Source of the DNA: Azorinus chamasolen
Lineage: Eukaryota > Mollusca > Bivalvia > Cardiida > Solecurtidae
Assembly (NCBI GenBank): GCA_963576725.1
Contig: OY755247.1
Location: 11,501,534-11,565,533 of the forward strand
Length of the DNA: 64,000 nucleotides
Direction: 5' to 3'
Part shown: piece by piece, positions 9,391 to 19,855 of the stretch
How the letters are laid out: each line of letters opens with the position of its first letter
Position numbering within the stretch: the stretch's first letter is position 1
Program-made: the position numbers and the translations under genes
The notes under the pieces: generated by a model
Database searches by the model: none
The model's input: the letters and a program-made list of their open reading frames with translations, nothing else
What the model was told of the DNA's origin: nothing

Positions 9391-9724
9391 TTGTATGACT
9401 GTCTATGGTCGGCACTGTTTTGAAAATGTCCCAATCTTCTGATGATACTTGCCATATTACAATACATGCTAGAGATATTGTAGTTTTTCATGCAACACAT
9501 GATCAGTGGAAGGAAATATAATCACTCATGAATGCCTGTTGCTGTATATCATCAAATGTGTGTGTGGCCAAAAAACTTGCACAGACGGCAAGTTTCCATC
9601 AGTTTTCTAAAGATCTCATTATGGTGTATTCCAGCGTTAACTTGTGTCACCTCCTCCATAGAGATATTACATGCATGTTTCCAAACTTGACAATTCTAAC
9701 AGTACATTTTTCTTTCGCTTTCTT
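9391..9724. other. Non-repetitive stretch
   Basis: No repeat or palindrome was recognised. A 66-codon open frame at 9528-9728 has no recognisable motif and is not called. Confidence 0.5.
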
Positions 9725-9953
9725 TTAACCCATTCCCTCACATTGACGCCTTTTGACGCCTCTGTAATAGTCACCTGTTGAAACCATTGTGATAAATAGA
9801 GCATTTGCTCCTATAGGAACAAATGCTCTATTTATCTCAATGGTTTCAAACTATATAATTCTAAAAGTTTCCTTTTCTCCAGTTAATGCTCCTTTTTGGT
9901 AGATTTATTCAAAGTGGTTCAATCTAAAATTAGCCTATGAGGTAATGGGTTAA
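9725..9953. mobile_element. TM-2 MITE, complete
   Basis: This is a good reference copy of 229 bp: TTAACCCATTCCCTCACATT, GACGCCTTTTGACGCC, P2 palindrome at about 9779-9848, GCTCCTTTTTGGTAGATTTA, then GAGGTAATGGGTTAA. Confidence 0.92.
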
Positions 9954-9993
9954 CCCTTTAATCATGGCAGACTCCACCCAGTATGACTATTTA

Positions 9994-10221
9994 TTAACCC
10001 ATTCTCTGTTTTATGTTTATTTAAAAGTTCAACATCTACCGAATATTCATGGACAGATAGTTATAATAAAATATGGAAGGTGGTACAGCCATTTTAGAAA
10101 CTAAAGAAACAGATATATCAAAGTCCATTAGCAAACTGAGCAGACCCAGATCAAACGGCTCCTATAGGAGCCGTATGATCTGGGTCTTCTCTGTTTGCAT
10201 TTATGTGAAGGAAAGGGTTAA
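9994..10221. mobile_element. TM-1a MITE, complete
   Basis: TTAACCCATTCTCTGTTTTA to AGGAAAGGGTTAA. The P1 arms have been altered to full A-T pairing at the position that is a T-T or A-A mismatch in most copies. Confidence 0.87.
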
Positions 10222-10396
10222 CTACTGTTTATAAAACAGGTGAATACATTACTAATATATAAAATATATTGCTATGACAAATAGCATAGAATCACATCTC
10301 GGATATTCTATAAGGAAAAAGAGGAGGCCCTTATCAGATCTTGGTCTACACTGTTTACAAAGAGGCCAAAATGCTTATCAATCAGGTGAAGGGGTA
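10218..10396. mobile_element. TM-1 MITE, strongly diverged
   Basis: It starts at the shared TTAA. ATAGCATAGAATCACATCTC and a collapsed P1 (GGCCCTTATCAGATCTTGGTC) are recognisable, and it ends AGGTGAAGGGGTAA. Confidence 0.55.
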
Positions 10397-10416
10397 ATTA
10401 ACAAGAATTTGGGTGT

Positions 10417-10482
10417 CCAACAGTTTGGATCCTGTAGAGGCACAATGCTTCTTGTTGTGTTGTCTGGATTCAAACTGTTCGG
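10417..10482. mobile_element. P4 core remnant
   Basis: AACAGTTTGGATCCTGTAGA pairs with TTGTCTGGATTCAAACTGTT. The loop is AATGCTTC-like. Confidence 0.65.
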
Positions 10483-10557
10483 CGTAAGTAATACAGATAG
10501 TTAATAAGTGCAGTCCAGTATTATTAACCCCTATACCATTATAAGTGACGAGACTCA

Positions 10558-10612
10558 AGTTGTCAAACAGTTGGCATCAAGATGAGATGCCGAGTTGTTT
10601 GGCATCTGAATC
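10558..10612. mobile_element. P4-like core remnant
   Basis: CAAACAGTTGGCATCAAGAT and GAGATGCCGAGTT are present, followed by an imperfect inverse (GGCATCTGAATCG). Heavily eroded. Confidence 0.45.
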
Positions 10613-10713
10613 GTGATCGAGATCATTTCAGATTGATTGCATTTTTGAAGAATTATGTAAAAATGTACTGTTAGATTTAGGAAATACCTTGGTATTGCAA
10701 TTAGCTGTGGAAG

Positions 10714-10952
10714 TTAACCCATTCCCTCATATAAACGTGTTTTCACGCATTTGCAAACAGAGTAGACCCAGACCAGAGGAGCCGTCTGATCAGGGTCTGC
10801 TCTGTTTGCTTATGGAATGTGATAGGCCTCTTTCTTTAGTTTCTAAAATGGCTACAATATTCAACCTTGCATATTTCGTTTTAACTATTTTGTCAACGAA
10901 TATTCAGTAGGTATTGAAATTTGGAATAAATATTGAAAAAGGAAAGGGTTAA
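10714..10952. mobile_element. TM-1a MITE with left inner arm of P1 deleted
   Basis: TTAACCCATTCCCTCATATA to AGGAAAGGGTTAA. P1 goes from GACCCAGACC straight to AGAGGAGCCGTC, removing most of the left inner stem. Confidence 0.87.
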
Positions 10953-11060
10953 CTCTTTCCACACTATAGACCAGTTTGTAACAGTCTTTGCTTAGGCGTA
11001 AATCCGTTTCTCATCAGGATCACTGTTGTTTGGCACTGATTTATTAAAAGAAATCTGTAT

Positions 11061-11211
11061 CCATGCTTATAAAACTTTTTAGTTGAGTCTGAGTTCGTTC
11101 TCAAGTTTTTGATTGGTCAGATTTGAGCCTTTTGCTCAAATCTGACCAATTAAAAGCTTGAGAACAAACTCGGACTCAACTAAAAAGCTTTATAAGCATG
11201 GACCCAGTTCT
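11061..11211. mobile_element. FB-1 foldback element, complete
   Basis: The 151-bp element is an almost perfect inverted repeat. CCATGCTTATAAAACTTTTT at the left is inverted at the right, and the centre is GATTTGAGCCTTTTGCTCAAATC. It has hardly any single-stranded loop. Confidence 0.9.
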
Positions 11212-11212
11212 T

Positions 11213-11448
11213 TATCCTTTTACCTGTTCCATATTCATGCAAGAAATAACCACCTCATGAATATTAATTAGATCATTTTTTAAAATGGCTTACAAGCACA
11301 GGAGATTTTCACTGTAGAACCTGTAGAATCACATCTATATTATACCATAAGCAAACAGAGCAGACTCTGATCAGTCGGCTCCTATAGGAGCTGTCTGATT
11401 TGGGTCTACTCTATTTGCAAAAGGCGTTTATATGAAGGAAAGGGTTAA
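11213..11448. mobile_element. TM-1 MITE with mixed ends
   Basis: The left end (CTTTTACCTGTTCCATATTC) resembles 1c and the right end (TTTATATGAAGGAAAGGGTT) resembles 1a. P1 is near 11352-11425. Confidence 0.82.
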
Positions 11449-11498
11449 AAGATTTGCAAACAAAGTTTTCTACTGTAGAAAGGGTTAGCCCTTCACCC

Positions 11499-11727
11499 TT
11501 TAACCCATTACCTCATAGGCTAGTTTTAGATCCAGCCACTTTGAATAAATCTACTGTAAAGGAGCATAAACTGGAAAAAAGGAAATTAAAGAATTTTGTA
11601 GTTTGAAACCATAGTGATAAATAGAGCATTTGCTCCTATAGGGGCAAATGCTCTATTTATCACAATGGTTTCAACAGGTGACTTTTGCTGAGGCGTCAAA
11701 AGGTGTCAATATCAGGGAATGGGTTAA
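11499..11727. mobile_element. TM-2 MITE, reverse orientation
   Basis: TTAACCCATTACCTCATAGG, GGAGCATAAACTGG, P2 at about 11605-11673, then CAGGGAATGGGTTAA. Its final TTAA is the start of the next element. Confidence 0.9.
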
Positions 11728-11950
11728 ATGCTTTTACAAACAGAGTAGACTAAGACTCAGATCAGACTGCTCCTGTTGTAGTGGTCCGATGATTGTCTGC
11801 TCTGTTCGCTCATGGACTTATGTAGATCTGAATCTACAGTTTCTGCCATAGCCAAAAAATTGTGGTTAAATGCCAGCATAAAAATCAGCTAAAAGGTCTT
11901 GATAATGTCATTAATTCTTATGTGTGAATATTCCAGAGGTAAAGGGTTAA
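11724..11950. mobile_element. TM-1b MITE, reverse, left terminus replaced
   Basis: The short arm starts within the TTAA shared with TM-2, so TM-2 sits at or in its end. P1 is degenerate (ACTGCTCCTGTTGTAGTGGTC) and the long arm ends GAGGTAAAGGGTTAA. Confidence 0.8.
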
Positions 11951-12180
11951 AGAGGGTGACACAACCGCCCCTGGCCCCTGCTCTAAAATCTGAAAATGCT
12001 TAGTGACATATACATGCATGTAACAACTTACATGTCTAGGGGAGGTGTCACATGGACTAGTTTTAATTATGTGTTCAATTAATGTGGTAACCAGTCACAT
12101 CAGACAGCTAGATAAGGGGAGTTTTGGGGGGGAGAAATTTAAGTATAGTTGTTGTTTTTTCTGCTATGCCAAACCTAATG

Positions 12181-12365
12181 CAGTTTAATCTCGCTAATAC
12201 GACCATTAAAAAGAAGTATAATTCTTGATTTTTAAAACTGATGGTAGCTTAATGCAGGGCAAATGTAATACAGAAAGCTCCTATAGGAGCTTTCTGTATT
12301 ACCTTTGCCCCTGTATGAAGCTACCATCTGCGTTAACAGACTCGTAACTCAGCGAGACTTTACTG
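12181..12365. mobile_element. TG-1 MITE
   Basis: CAGTTTAATCTCGCTAATAC and inverted CAGTAAAGTCTCGCTGAG are the ends. P7 at about 12243-12328 is near perfect with GCTCCTATAGGAGC at the loop. Confidence 0.83.
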
Positions 12366-12372
12366 TATTGTT

Positions 12373-12415
12373 GGTACTCATTAGAATTGCCTCAGAGGTA
12401 GTCCTAATGAGTACC
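12373..12415. repeat. Short inverted repeat
   Basis: GGTACTCATTAG (12373-12384) and its exact complement (12404-12415) enclose a 19-bp loop. It belongs to no family recognised here. Confidence 0.7.
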
Positions 12416-12683
12416 GAGTACTCCTCTTATCTACAGTTCTGGTTACAGCTCTGGTAATCATTCTTATGGTGCTCCAGTGTTTTCCCCACCCATTCCATGT
12501 AGATTAGGAATAGTGTGGAGATATATTACCCCACCCATCCACTCAACAACATCTGTCAGACGAGTCATGCTGAATGTCGTCATTTCACATGATAAAACAT
12601 AGCGACATATAGTGTATATGCACATTATAAACTTATAATATCAAACTTCATATTTGTAAAAAAAAGAAAAACCTTCTGCAGAG

Positions 12684-12917
12684 TTAACCCTTTTCCTCCA
12701 TAAATACACCTTTCTACGCCTCTGTAAAAATCACCTGTAGAAACCATGTGATAAATAGAGCATTTGCTCCTATATGAGCAAATGCTCTATTTATCACAAT
12801 GGTTTCAAAACCACAAAATTCTAAAAAAAAAGTTCCTTTTCTCTAGTTTATGCTCCTTTTCGGTAGATTTATTCAAAGAGGTTGGGTCTGAAAATAGCCT
12901 ATGGAGGAATGGGTTAA
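12684..12917. mobile_element. TM-2 MITE with a TM-1b-like left end
   Basis: The left end is TTAACCCTTTTCCTCCATAA with TTTCTACGCCTC, which resembles the TM-1b short arm, followed by a normal P2 and a normal TM-2 right side. It suggests end exchange between families. Confidence 0.87.
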
Positions 12918-13149
12918 CCCTTTGAATGTTGGAAACAGTTGAACAGGTACATGTAAACAGTGAAGACTCAGATCTGAGGGCCCATAGAGGATCTGTAAAA
13001 TTTTAGGAGCCCTGATGATTGCGTCATCACTGTTTGCCTTGCCGTATATTTATGTGTTAGCAAAGTATACTTTTTTTAAACTGGAATAGACTCTTCTTTC
13101 AAATGATGATGGACCATTCCACTTTGAAATTTAGGCATTCAAAGAGTTG
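12914..13149. mobile_element. TM-5 MITE
   Basis: TTAACCCTTTGAATGTTGGA and inverted AACTCTTTGAATGCC are the ends. The core ACAGTGAAGACTCAGATCTG..GATGATTGCG..CACTGTTTGCC is a decayed relative of P1/P3. Confidence 0.7.
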
Positions 13150-13269
13150 GACATTATTCTATTCTATGTGTATTTTAATTTTTATGTGGCATAAAACCAT
13201 GTATTAACAGATATCGGACAAAAAAAGCAAGCAATTTAGTGCAGATCTGCAGTAACTGTGTTTACCCAT

Positions 13270-13498
13270 TCAACCTTTTTCTCCATGAATTTTCATGTGA
13301 GAAATAATGACCTCATGAATATTAATTAGATGTATTGTAAAAATGACACATGACAGAAATTGTAAAATCATATCTACATTATCTAATAAACAAACAGAGC
13401 AGACCCTGATCAGATGTATCCTATAGGAGCTCTGTCTGATCTGGGGCTACTCTGTTTGCAAAGGTGTAGAAAGGCGTATTTATAGAGTGAAGGGATAA
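13270..13498. mobile_element. TM-1b MITE, end TTAA sites mutated
   Basis: TTCAACCTTTTTCTCCATGA starts the long arm; P1 near 13392-13460; the end is TATAGAGTGAAGGGATAAG. Confidence 0.8.
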
Positions 13499-13519
13499 GC
13501 ATTTACAACATTGTCTCCC

Positions 13520-13712
13520 TTAACCCATTCCTCTATAGGCTATTTTTAGACCCAACCTCTTTGAATAAATCTACCAAAAAGGAGCATTTACTAGAGAAAA
13601 GGAACATTTTAGAATTTTGTAGTTTGAAACCATTGTGATAAAAGTCACAATGTTTTCAACAGGTGATTTTTACAGAGGCGTAGAAAGGCGTATTTATCGA
13701 GGAAAGGGTTAA
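13520..13712. mobile_element. TM-2 MITE lacking the inner P2 hairpin
   Basis: Both TTAA ends and outer arms are intact, but P2 is reduced to GAAACCATTGTGATAAAAGTCAC, so the AGAGCATTTGCTCC inner stem has been excised. Confidence 0.85.
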
Positions 13713-13800
13713 AAGATCTTTGTTTATTTCTATAGAAAAAAGCAATTTGAGTGTGAAACAGATTGGATTCTAATGAAACTCCCAATTACTAATTATATCT

Positions 13801-13970
13801 AGAGCAACAGATAAAGGCACATACTCAAAAACTAAACTCGACATTTCTCCACCAAACCCTATGTTGTAACCACTCTTTAGAAGAGTGGTCACTACATAGG
13901 GTTTGGTGGAGACATAGAGGAAAGTGTTCTTGAAAATGTTTTAATTTATGCATCTTATCTAGACCTGGAT
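13801..13970. mobile_element. FB-2 foldback element
   Basis: CAGATAAAGGCACATACTCA at the left and inverted AGATAAGATGCATAAATTAA at the right surround P8 (CCAAACCCTATGTTGTAACC). The centre is shortened to CTTTAGAAGAGTGG. Confidence 0.8.
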
Positions 13971-14327
13971 ATCATTCTACTTGTCTTGCACTCCATGCTC
14001 TTAGATTAAAAAAACTTTACTGGAAAGCATAGCTTTATACTGAGCACTTGAGAAAATGCTTGAATATAAAACCTTTTTAGATTAAATAGATGTTCAGATA
14101 TATTTATGACCAGTTATAGTGTAACTAGAGCCCAATTTATGCTCTGAAATTATGCAATTTTTTGTACAAACTTCCAACTGTATTTTGGTTTAATCGAAAG
14201 AAATGCAACTGGAGGGAATTGTCTCTTTTCTTTACTATTCATTTATTAGTTTCAATGTTGCTTAGCAACAGAAAGAAATGAACTAAAACTTGATATTTCA
14301 TAAAAGTACAGTATGTAAATTGTATTG
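13971..14327. other. Non-repetitive AT-rich stretch
   Basis: No repeat family was recognised. Open frames crossing it are short and featureless. Confidence 0.5.
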
Positions 14328-14539
14328 TTAACCCTTTGGATGCTGGAATTTCAGTATGGAATGTTCCATCAATGTCTATCGGTAGAGTCCATACAGTGTG
14401 GGAGGGTATAATTCGTGAGTGGATTTTGAATGACAAACATTACAGACCTTGATCAGAGGTCTCCCTCAGGCACCCTCTGATCTGGGTCTACACTGTTCGC
14501 AAATATCTGTGCACTGAGTTCTGGCATTCAAAGGGTTAA
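14328..14539. mobile_element. TM-5 MITE, complete
   Basis: TTAACCCTTTGGATGCTGGA and the inverse of TTAACCCTTTGAATGCC are 212 bp apart. The core (CCTTGATCAGAGG..CCTCTGATCTGGGTC) keeps the T-T mismatch typical of P1. Confidence 0.8.
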
Positions 14540-14797
14540 TGAATGGGTAAAGTAAATCAACTAAATAAATTAGAAGCATTTCCCCCTCATGGCAGTACAC
14601 AATATCAGATGTTGCATTTTTGTTGGAAACAATTATGATTTCTAGCAAAAGAAAAGAACGAAATCTGATGGTTTTGGTTCATTGAAGAGACTAGCTAATA
14701 CAGCAGTTACCAGGGTACTAATAGGTGGAGAGAGAGAGGCACTCTGCAGTGACCACTTAATTATTAAACTTGGGTCTCTGTAGAATCTGGTGATTGC

Positions 14798-15045
14798 TTA
14801 AACCCTTTACCCCATAAATACGCTTTTCTATGCCTTTGCAAACAGAGTAGACCCAGATCAGATGGCTCCTGTAGGAGCCATCTGATCAGGGTCTGCTCTG
14901 TTTGCTGATGGTATAATATAGATATGATTCAACAGTTTGAGATTTGAGAAAATTACATGTGCCATTTTGAAAAATTAATCTAATAATAATTAATATTCAT
15001 GAGGTCATTATTTCTTACATAAATATTCATGGAGGAAAGGGTTAA
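14798..15045. mobile_element. TM-1b MITE, reverse, complete
   Basis: TTAAACCCTTTACCCCATAA, P1 at about 14836-14905 with A-A mismatch, then a long arm with AATATTCATGAGGTCATTAT and GGAGGAAAGGGTTAA. Confidence 0.9.
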
Positions 15046-15140
15046 TGCAGAAAGAATGTAAGAATGTAACACAGAAAGCTCCTAAGCTGCTACCTGCCAT
15101 ATAGGTCAAGAGTTCTATTGAGTGGCCAAGTAGATACGGT
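15046..15140. mobile_element. TG-1 core fragment
   Basis: AATGCAGAAAGAATGTAAGA, CAGAAAGCTCC and CTGCTACCTGCC are P7 pieces with the inner stem deleted. Confidence 0.55.
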
Positions 15141-15457
15141 ATACTGTAATGTGATGTACAATTATTACTAAGTATTGCAATTATCTTTTGGCCATCTGCT
15201 TGTTACAGAGGTCAGGAATACAGCATATTATAGCAGAATTATTATGAAACTTTTCTTCCATTAGAAGTCATTAATAAATCATTTCTGTAATGGTTTGACT
15301 TTGTTTTTATATTCCCTCCTCCTGTGGTGACCTCATAGGGGCTCCTTACACTAGTTAGTTATGTTATGCCCCGAATCTGCCAATTTTGATATAGGCTAGC
15401 AGTGAAGACCTAGATCAGAAGGGCCATACATTCCTGTGCCTCAGTATGCACTATATA
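15141..15457. other. Non-repetitive stretch
   Basis: Nothing recognised apart from a weak GAAGACCTAGATCAGAAGGGCC word near 15403 that recalls a TM core arm. Confidence 0.45.
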
Positions 15458-15761
15458 CAGTTGAACTTCGATATCTCGAACTCGGATAACTCGAACTTCG
15501 GGATAACTCGAACTAAAAATTCGGTCCTTCCAAAATCTTACAATACAGAATTGATCTAAAATGTATCACTACGCATATCTAGAAACACATTTCACAGCTT
15601 AATGCAGTTCTACAGTGATGCTGAAAGCTCCTGCTGGAGCTTTCAGCATTACTGTAGACCTGCATTAAGCTATGAACTTGAGAAATTGTCCAGATTATAA
15701 ATCGTATAACTCGAACTAATTTATATGGTCCCCTGAAGTTCGAGATATCGACGTTCAACTG
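15458..15761. mobile_element. TG-3 MITE (Tigger/pogo-style ends)
   Basis: CAGTTGAACTTCGATATCTC at the left and CAGTTGAACGTCGATATCTC (inverse) at the right, flanked by TA at 15456-15457 and 15762-15763. The centre is a P7-like hairpin (AGCTTAATGCAGTTCTACAG). The ACTCGAA-type end is typical of pogo/Tigger superfamily MITEs. Confidence 0.9.
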
Positions 15762-15781
15762 TATGTGCAATTATAACAATC

Positions 15782-16078
15782 TACCGTATTATTCCTAATA
15801 AACGCCCCGGGGGGCTTAACATTTTCCAAAAGGGGGGCCATTATTATGGTAAGCTTTTTCCTAATTCCAATGTTCGGAAGTTTTTGTTAACGATACATTT
15901 AAGTGTTCATTAAAATGATTTTAGCTTTTGGATTGATTGGATTCTATTAAGATATACTGGATTTGGATGGATTTGAATTTGGATATTCCTTTGAGTTTAG
16001 CCAGGTGAGTAGATTTTCCTACAAAAATAGCCGGGGGCCTTTATTAGGGCAGGGGCTTCTATTAGGAATAATACGGTA
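15782..16078. mobile_element. MITE with TACCGTATTATTCC ends
   Basis: A perfect 19-bp terminal inverted repeat (TACCGTATTATTCCTAATA) bounds 297 bp. Subterminal AAACGCCCCGGGGGGC is echoed as GGGGCTTCTATTAG. A single copy is present, and I do not recognise the superfamily. Confidence 0.85.
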
Positions 16079-16083
16079 TTTAA

Positions 16084-16166
16084 CATATTCCCTCTATTCA
16101 GTATGAATATCGCTCTTTGAGACAGGTGAAGGCTTAATGCAGGGTGAAAGTCAAGCAGAAAGCTCC
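16084..16166. mobile_element. TG-1 left half
   Basis: GAGACAGGTGAAGGCTTAAT and AAGTCAAGCAGAAAGCTCC form the left P7 arm, ending abruptly at the next TM-1. Confidence 0.65.
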
Positions 16167-16414
16167 TTTACTGCCCTTTCCGTGTTCTGTGTTCATTCCA
16201 AATGTCAATACCTACTGAATATTCATAGATAAAATGATTATAATGGAAGATGGACAAGTGTAGCCATTTTAGAAAGTAAAGACACATATCTTTGAAATTC
16301 TATAATTAGCAAACACAGTAGACCCTGATCAGACGGCTCCTCTATGAGCCGTCTGATCTGTGTCTACTCTGTTTGCAAATGCGTGAAAACACGTTTATAT
16401 GAGGGAAAGTGTTA
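16167..16414. mobile_element. TM-1a MITE inserted in TG-1 core
   Basis: TTTACTGCCCTTTCCGTGTT starts the long arm; P1 at about 16310-16380; GAGGGAAAGTGTTA ends it. Both termini have single-base changes. Confidence 0.82.
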
Positions 16415-16689
16415 TCAGGCTATTCAAATAGTGTAGGCCTTTACCCAGATCAGTCGCATTGATGAAAATTGACATTTATCATACGATAATTATCAAGTGT
16501 TTACTTGAAATGAAACTTGGTTAAAGCGGTCAGCGTAATCTTTGCCGTTTTTTATCATTAACCCTTTGCCTGCTGGCCACGTTTTCCTATAGGAGCCGTC
16601 TGAACAATTTTCTATTATTTATTCTATTTCTTTTTACATTTCGTTTGCCTGTGTATACAGAACGACTCTGTGCAGTGTGCAAAAATAAT

Positions 16690-16880
16690 ATTGTATACGC
16701 CCACTCCAAATAATATAACATGAAAAACATAAAAACTATAATCAAGAAAAAAAGTTTTGCCTACAGTGAGATTCGAACCAACCACCATCAGATATTCCAT
16801 AACCTGTGTCACTTTAGCGAGAGATAATACCACGCGCCTACGCGGCCACCATACCTGTAGACTGGTTTGAACATCTTTCT
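16690..16880 (-). mobile_element. tRNA-like retroposon remnant
   Basis: On the minus strand 16853-16755 resembles a tRNA with a long variable arm: an A-box-like GTAGGCGCGTGG and B box GGTTCGAATCTC. It is followed by an A-rich stretch and TATACGCCCACTCC (plus-strand reading), also seen at 51155. It is more likely a tRNA-derived element than a working tRNA, because acceptor pairing is poor. Confidence 0.5.
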
Positions 16881-16928
16881 TTGTGTCATTGTACCTAGTG
16901 TTTATAATGCATTGCAGTGTGAAAATCC

Positions 16929-17584
16929 TTAAAGGGGAGCACCGCAATTTTTTTCAAGGTTTTTTTCTTTCTTCCATTAGTCATCAATAACTTTTTTATC
17001 TGCTTTGATAACTCAATTCTGACTTCAGATCTATACTCAGCATACCGAAATACATAAAATATGTGATTTCAAACAAAATCGGAGACGTTAATTTTCATTT
17101 TTCCCCCCGTCCAATTATCACCAATAACTTTTTTATCCGATGTGATAACGCAGTTCTGACTTCAGATCCGCACTCTGCATACCGAAATACATAACATATG
17201 TGAATTTGAACAAAATCTGAGACAAAAAAAATAAATCCTCCAAAAAACGCTAAGGGGTTAGTTCAAGGTTTTTTTTTCGAAAAAAAAACTTTTTGATCCG
17301 ATTTTGTTTAAATTCGCATATGTTATGGATTTCGGTATGCTGAGTGCAGATCTTAAGTCAGAATTGAGTTATCACGTCAGATAAAAAAGTTATTGCTGAA
17401 TAATGAACGGGAAAAAAGTTTTTTTTCCAAAAAAAATTGTTTGTCTCAGATTTTGTCCAAATTCACATATTTTATGTATTTCTTTATGCTGAGTGCAGAT
17501 CTGAAGTCAGAATTGAGTTATCGTGTCAGGAAAAAAGGTTATTGGTGATTAATGGACGAAAGAAAATCCGGTGTGTCCCTTTAA
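16929..17584. mobile_element. 656-bp TTAA-flanked inverted-repeat element
   Basis: TTAAAGGGGAGCACCGCAAT and the inverse of TTAAAGGGACACACCGGATT are the ends. Each half has two direct repeats of about 120 bp containing ATAACTTTTTTATC, GACTTCAGATC and ATACCGAAATACATA. The halves are inverted about a centre near 17280, so the transcript would fold into one long duplex. Confidence 0.88.
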
Positions 17585-17789
17585 CTGGATCCACGCATGT
17601 ATAATAAGAGTTACCTACCTTTAAATTGAGCAAAACAAATTAACAAAAAATTGTAACTTTTTATATAAATAGAATGTTTCTGAGCTCGAACGGACACACG
17701 AACACCCCAGAACTGTTGTGACACGTAGTGCAATGTGTGTGAAACATGATTACAAACATAATAATCATGGAACTTGTCTTAGAATCATA

Positions 17790-18043
17790 TATAAACCTTT
17801 CTCTGTTGTATATTCATGTAAGACATATACATGTATAATGACGTCATAAATATTAGTAAGATTTTTTTTATAATGGCATATGAACACGGGGCATTTTGAC
17901 TCAGGCAAGAGCTGTAGAATCTATATTACACCATAAGCAAACAGATCATACCCTGATCAGACGGCTCCTATAGGAGCCGTCTGATCTGGGTCTACTCTGT
18001 TTGCAGATGCGTGAAAATGCGCTTACATAAAGGAAAGGGTTAA
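17790..18043. mobile_element. TM-1 MITE with TGACGTCA
   Basis: The left end resembles 1c (ACCTTTCTCTGTTGTATATT). TGACGTCA lies at 17839-17846. P1 is almost ideal at about 17937-18006 and the end is AAGGAAAGGGTTAA. Confidence 0.87.
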
Positions 18044-18081
18044 CAACGTATACGTGATGTAGCCTAATCAAACAGCCCTGC

Positions 18082-18288
18082 TTAACCCTTTCCCCCATAG
18101 TGTCGATTTTTGACGACTCTGTAAAAGTAACTTTGTGAAACCATTGTGATAAATAGAGCATGCTCTATTTATCACAATGGTTTCAAACTACAAAATTCTA
18201 AAAAAATCCTTTTCTCTAGTCAATGCTCCTTTTCGGTAGACTTATTCTAAGAGGTATCTAAAAATAGCCTATGAAGGTAATGGGTTAA
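18082..18288. mobile_element. TM-2 MITE with shortened hairpin loop
   Basis: P2 is reduced to ATAAATAGAGCATGCTCTATTTAT, a perfect palindrome without the TTTGCTCC tip. Ends are TTAACCCTTTCCCCCATAGT and GGTAATGGGTTAA. Confidence 0.88.
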
Positions 18289-18471
18289 GGCGACCTAATG
18301 TACACATCGCGCAAACAGATCTTATGAAGCGTTCTATACTACTTTTGTATTTCTTAAAATTTAACAAACTTATGAACAATAAGTGAAAATAAATTCAGAA
18401 TAAAAGATGCATATTTTCGAAGAAAAAAAGAGTTGCCTTCAGGAGCCGTCTGATCAGGGCCTGCTCTAGGA

Positions 18472-18682
18472 TGAACCATCTCTTCCATGAACATTAATTT
18501 AAGAATTATTACTGCATGGGTATTCATGAACTATTTTTTTTTATAATTACTCTTTAACATAGAAATTTCGGTTGTGAGAGAAACTTCAGAATCAGATCAA
18601 TATTATTCTATTAGCAAACAGAACATACTCCGACCAAACAGCTCCTACAGGAGTTGTCTGGTCCGGGTCTATTGTACTAACA
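18472..18682. mobile_element. TM-1b MITE, diverged, right end lost
   Basis: CTCTTCCATGAACATTAATT and TCAGAATCAGATCAATATT lead into a P1 whose arms share parallel changes (GACCAAACAG against TTGTCTGGTC). Confidence 0.65.
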
Positions 18683-18744
18683 GTCGTCTGTATGCTGGAA
18701 AACGCTGGGAGATCTTTAAACCCCAACAGGAATTCTTCAGTTGA

Positions 18745-18990
18745 TTCCACAAATTCCTCACCGCAGTGGTTCAAATCCCGGTATAGACATTTGGATTTAT
18801 CATGTGAGGAAACCTTCCGGTTAACTTGCGGTAGGTCGGTGGTTCTACCCGAGTGATCTCAAAGTGCACGAATCGATGGAATTTGTTATGTGCACAGGAA
18901 AATATCTTGGGTCTTCCTCCACCAGTAGTTCGACGGAAGTCGCGATATGACTGAAATACTGTGAAAGCGGCATAAAACCCGATACAAACA
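18745..18990 (+). mobile_element. SINE-like retroposon
   Basis: A B-box-like GTGGTTCAAATCCCG lies near 18765. The 3' part includes GTCTTCCTCCACCAGTAG and ATATGACTGAAATACTG, followed by AAAGCGGCATAAAACCCGAT. The same 3' part occurs at 22796-23110, showing it is a dispersed repeat. Confidence 0.65.
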
Positions 18991-19042
18991 CATCCTTTCT
19001 GGACATATTCAGAGTGTCGATCAGTTATGAGACGCCAAGTTA

Positions 19043-19254
19043 CATTGCATACAGAGAAGACCCAGATCAGACGGCTCCTAGGAGCCGTCTGATCAGGATC
19101 GGCTTTGTTTGCTAACTGAATTTGATAGATCTGTCCCTTTAGTTTCTAAAATGACTACAATGTGTCTCCTTTTATATTTCATTATAACTATTTGTCCATG
19201 AATATTCTGTAGATATTAAAATTTGGTCGAAATATATAACAGTGAAATGGTTAA
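19043..19254. mobile_element. TM-1a MITE, left end lost
   Basis: P1 has a very short loop (GGCTCCTAGGAGCC, fully palindromic). The long arm ends CAGTGAAATGGTTAA. A P4 left-arm fragment (GATCAGTTATGAGACGCC) abuts it on the left. Confidence 0.78.
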
Positions 19255-19344
19255 ATGCGTTCAGAATAGTACGGCGACACGCGACAGACAGACAGACAGA
19301 CCTAAAACCTGCCATACATTGTAAAACAGTATTGAGAACTATTT

Positions 19345-19441
19345 AGGCAGGTGGCTGCTTTATGCAGGGTGAAATTCACGCAGAAAATGTTCAGAGGCAC
19401 TTTCTGCAAAACTTTAACCTTGCATAAAGCTTCTATCTGCC
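19345..19441. mobile_element. TG-1 core (P7 hairpin), ends worn
   Basis: GGCAGGTGGCTGCTTTATGC pairs with GCATAAAGCTTCTATCTGCC; both arms share the T for A change (CTTTATGC and GCATAAAG). Confidence 0.65.
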
Positions 19442-19642
19442 TTAATCCTTTCTCTATTTATATTCATGTAAGTAATAAAGACAGCATGTTCATTTATAAG
19501 CTCATTTTTTTAATGAAACCATAGAGTCAGAAACATGATAATTCCACAGGCAAGCAGAGCAGACTTTAATCAGACGGCTCCTCCAAGAGCCGTATGATCT
19601 GGGTCTACTCTGTCTACAAACGCATGAAAGGAGGAAACACCT
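19442..19642. mobile_element. TM-1 MITE, right end lost
   Basis: TTAATCCTTTCTCTATTTAT begins the long arm; P1 at about 19551-19620 has loop CTCCTCCAAGAG. The right terminus dissolves after CGCATGAAAGGAGGAAA. Confidence 0.7.
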
Positions 19643-19651
19643 AATATGACG

Positions 19652-19855
19652 CAGTAAAAACTCGATACTACGAAATTTTTGTAATGAAGAATTTATGTCT
19701 TTGTAGGCAGGTGGCTGCTTAATGCAGGGTGAAATTCATGCAGAAAGTTTCTAGAGGAGCTTTCTGCATAATTTTCACCCTGCATTAAGCTGTCACCTGT
19801 GTTGAAGAACAATAAGAGTACGTATTTGAGTATTCGAATAATCGAGTTTTCGCTG
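19652..19855. mobile_element. TG-1 MITE
   Basis: CAGTAAAAACTCGATACTAC and inverted CAGCGAAAACTCGATTATTC. P7 at about 19707-19800 is near perfect. A second terminus-like ATTCGAATTATCGAGTTTTT word follows at 19869. Confidence 0.83.
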
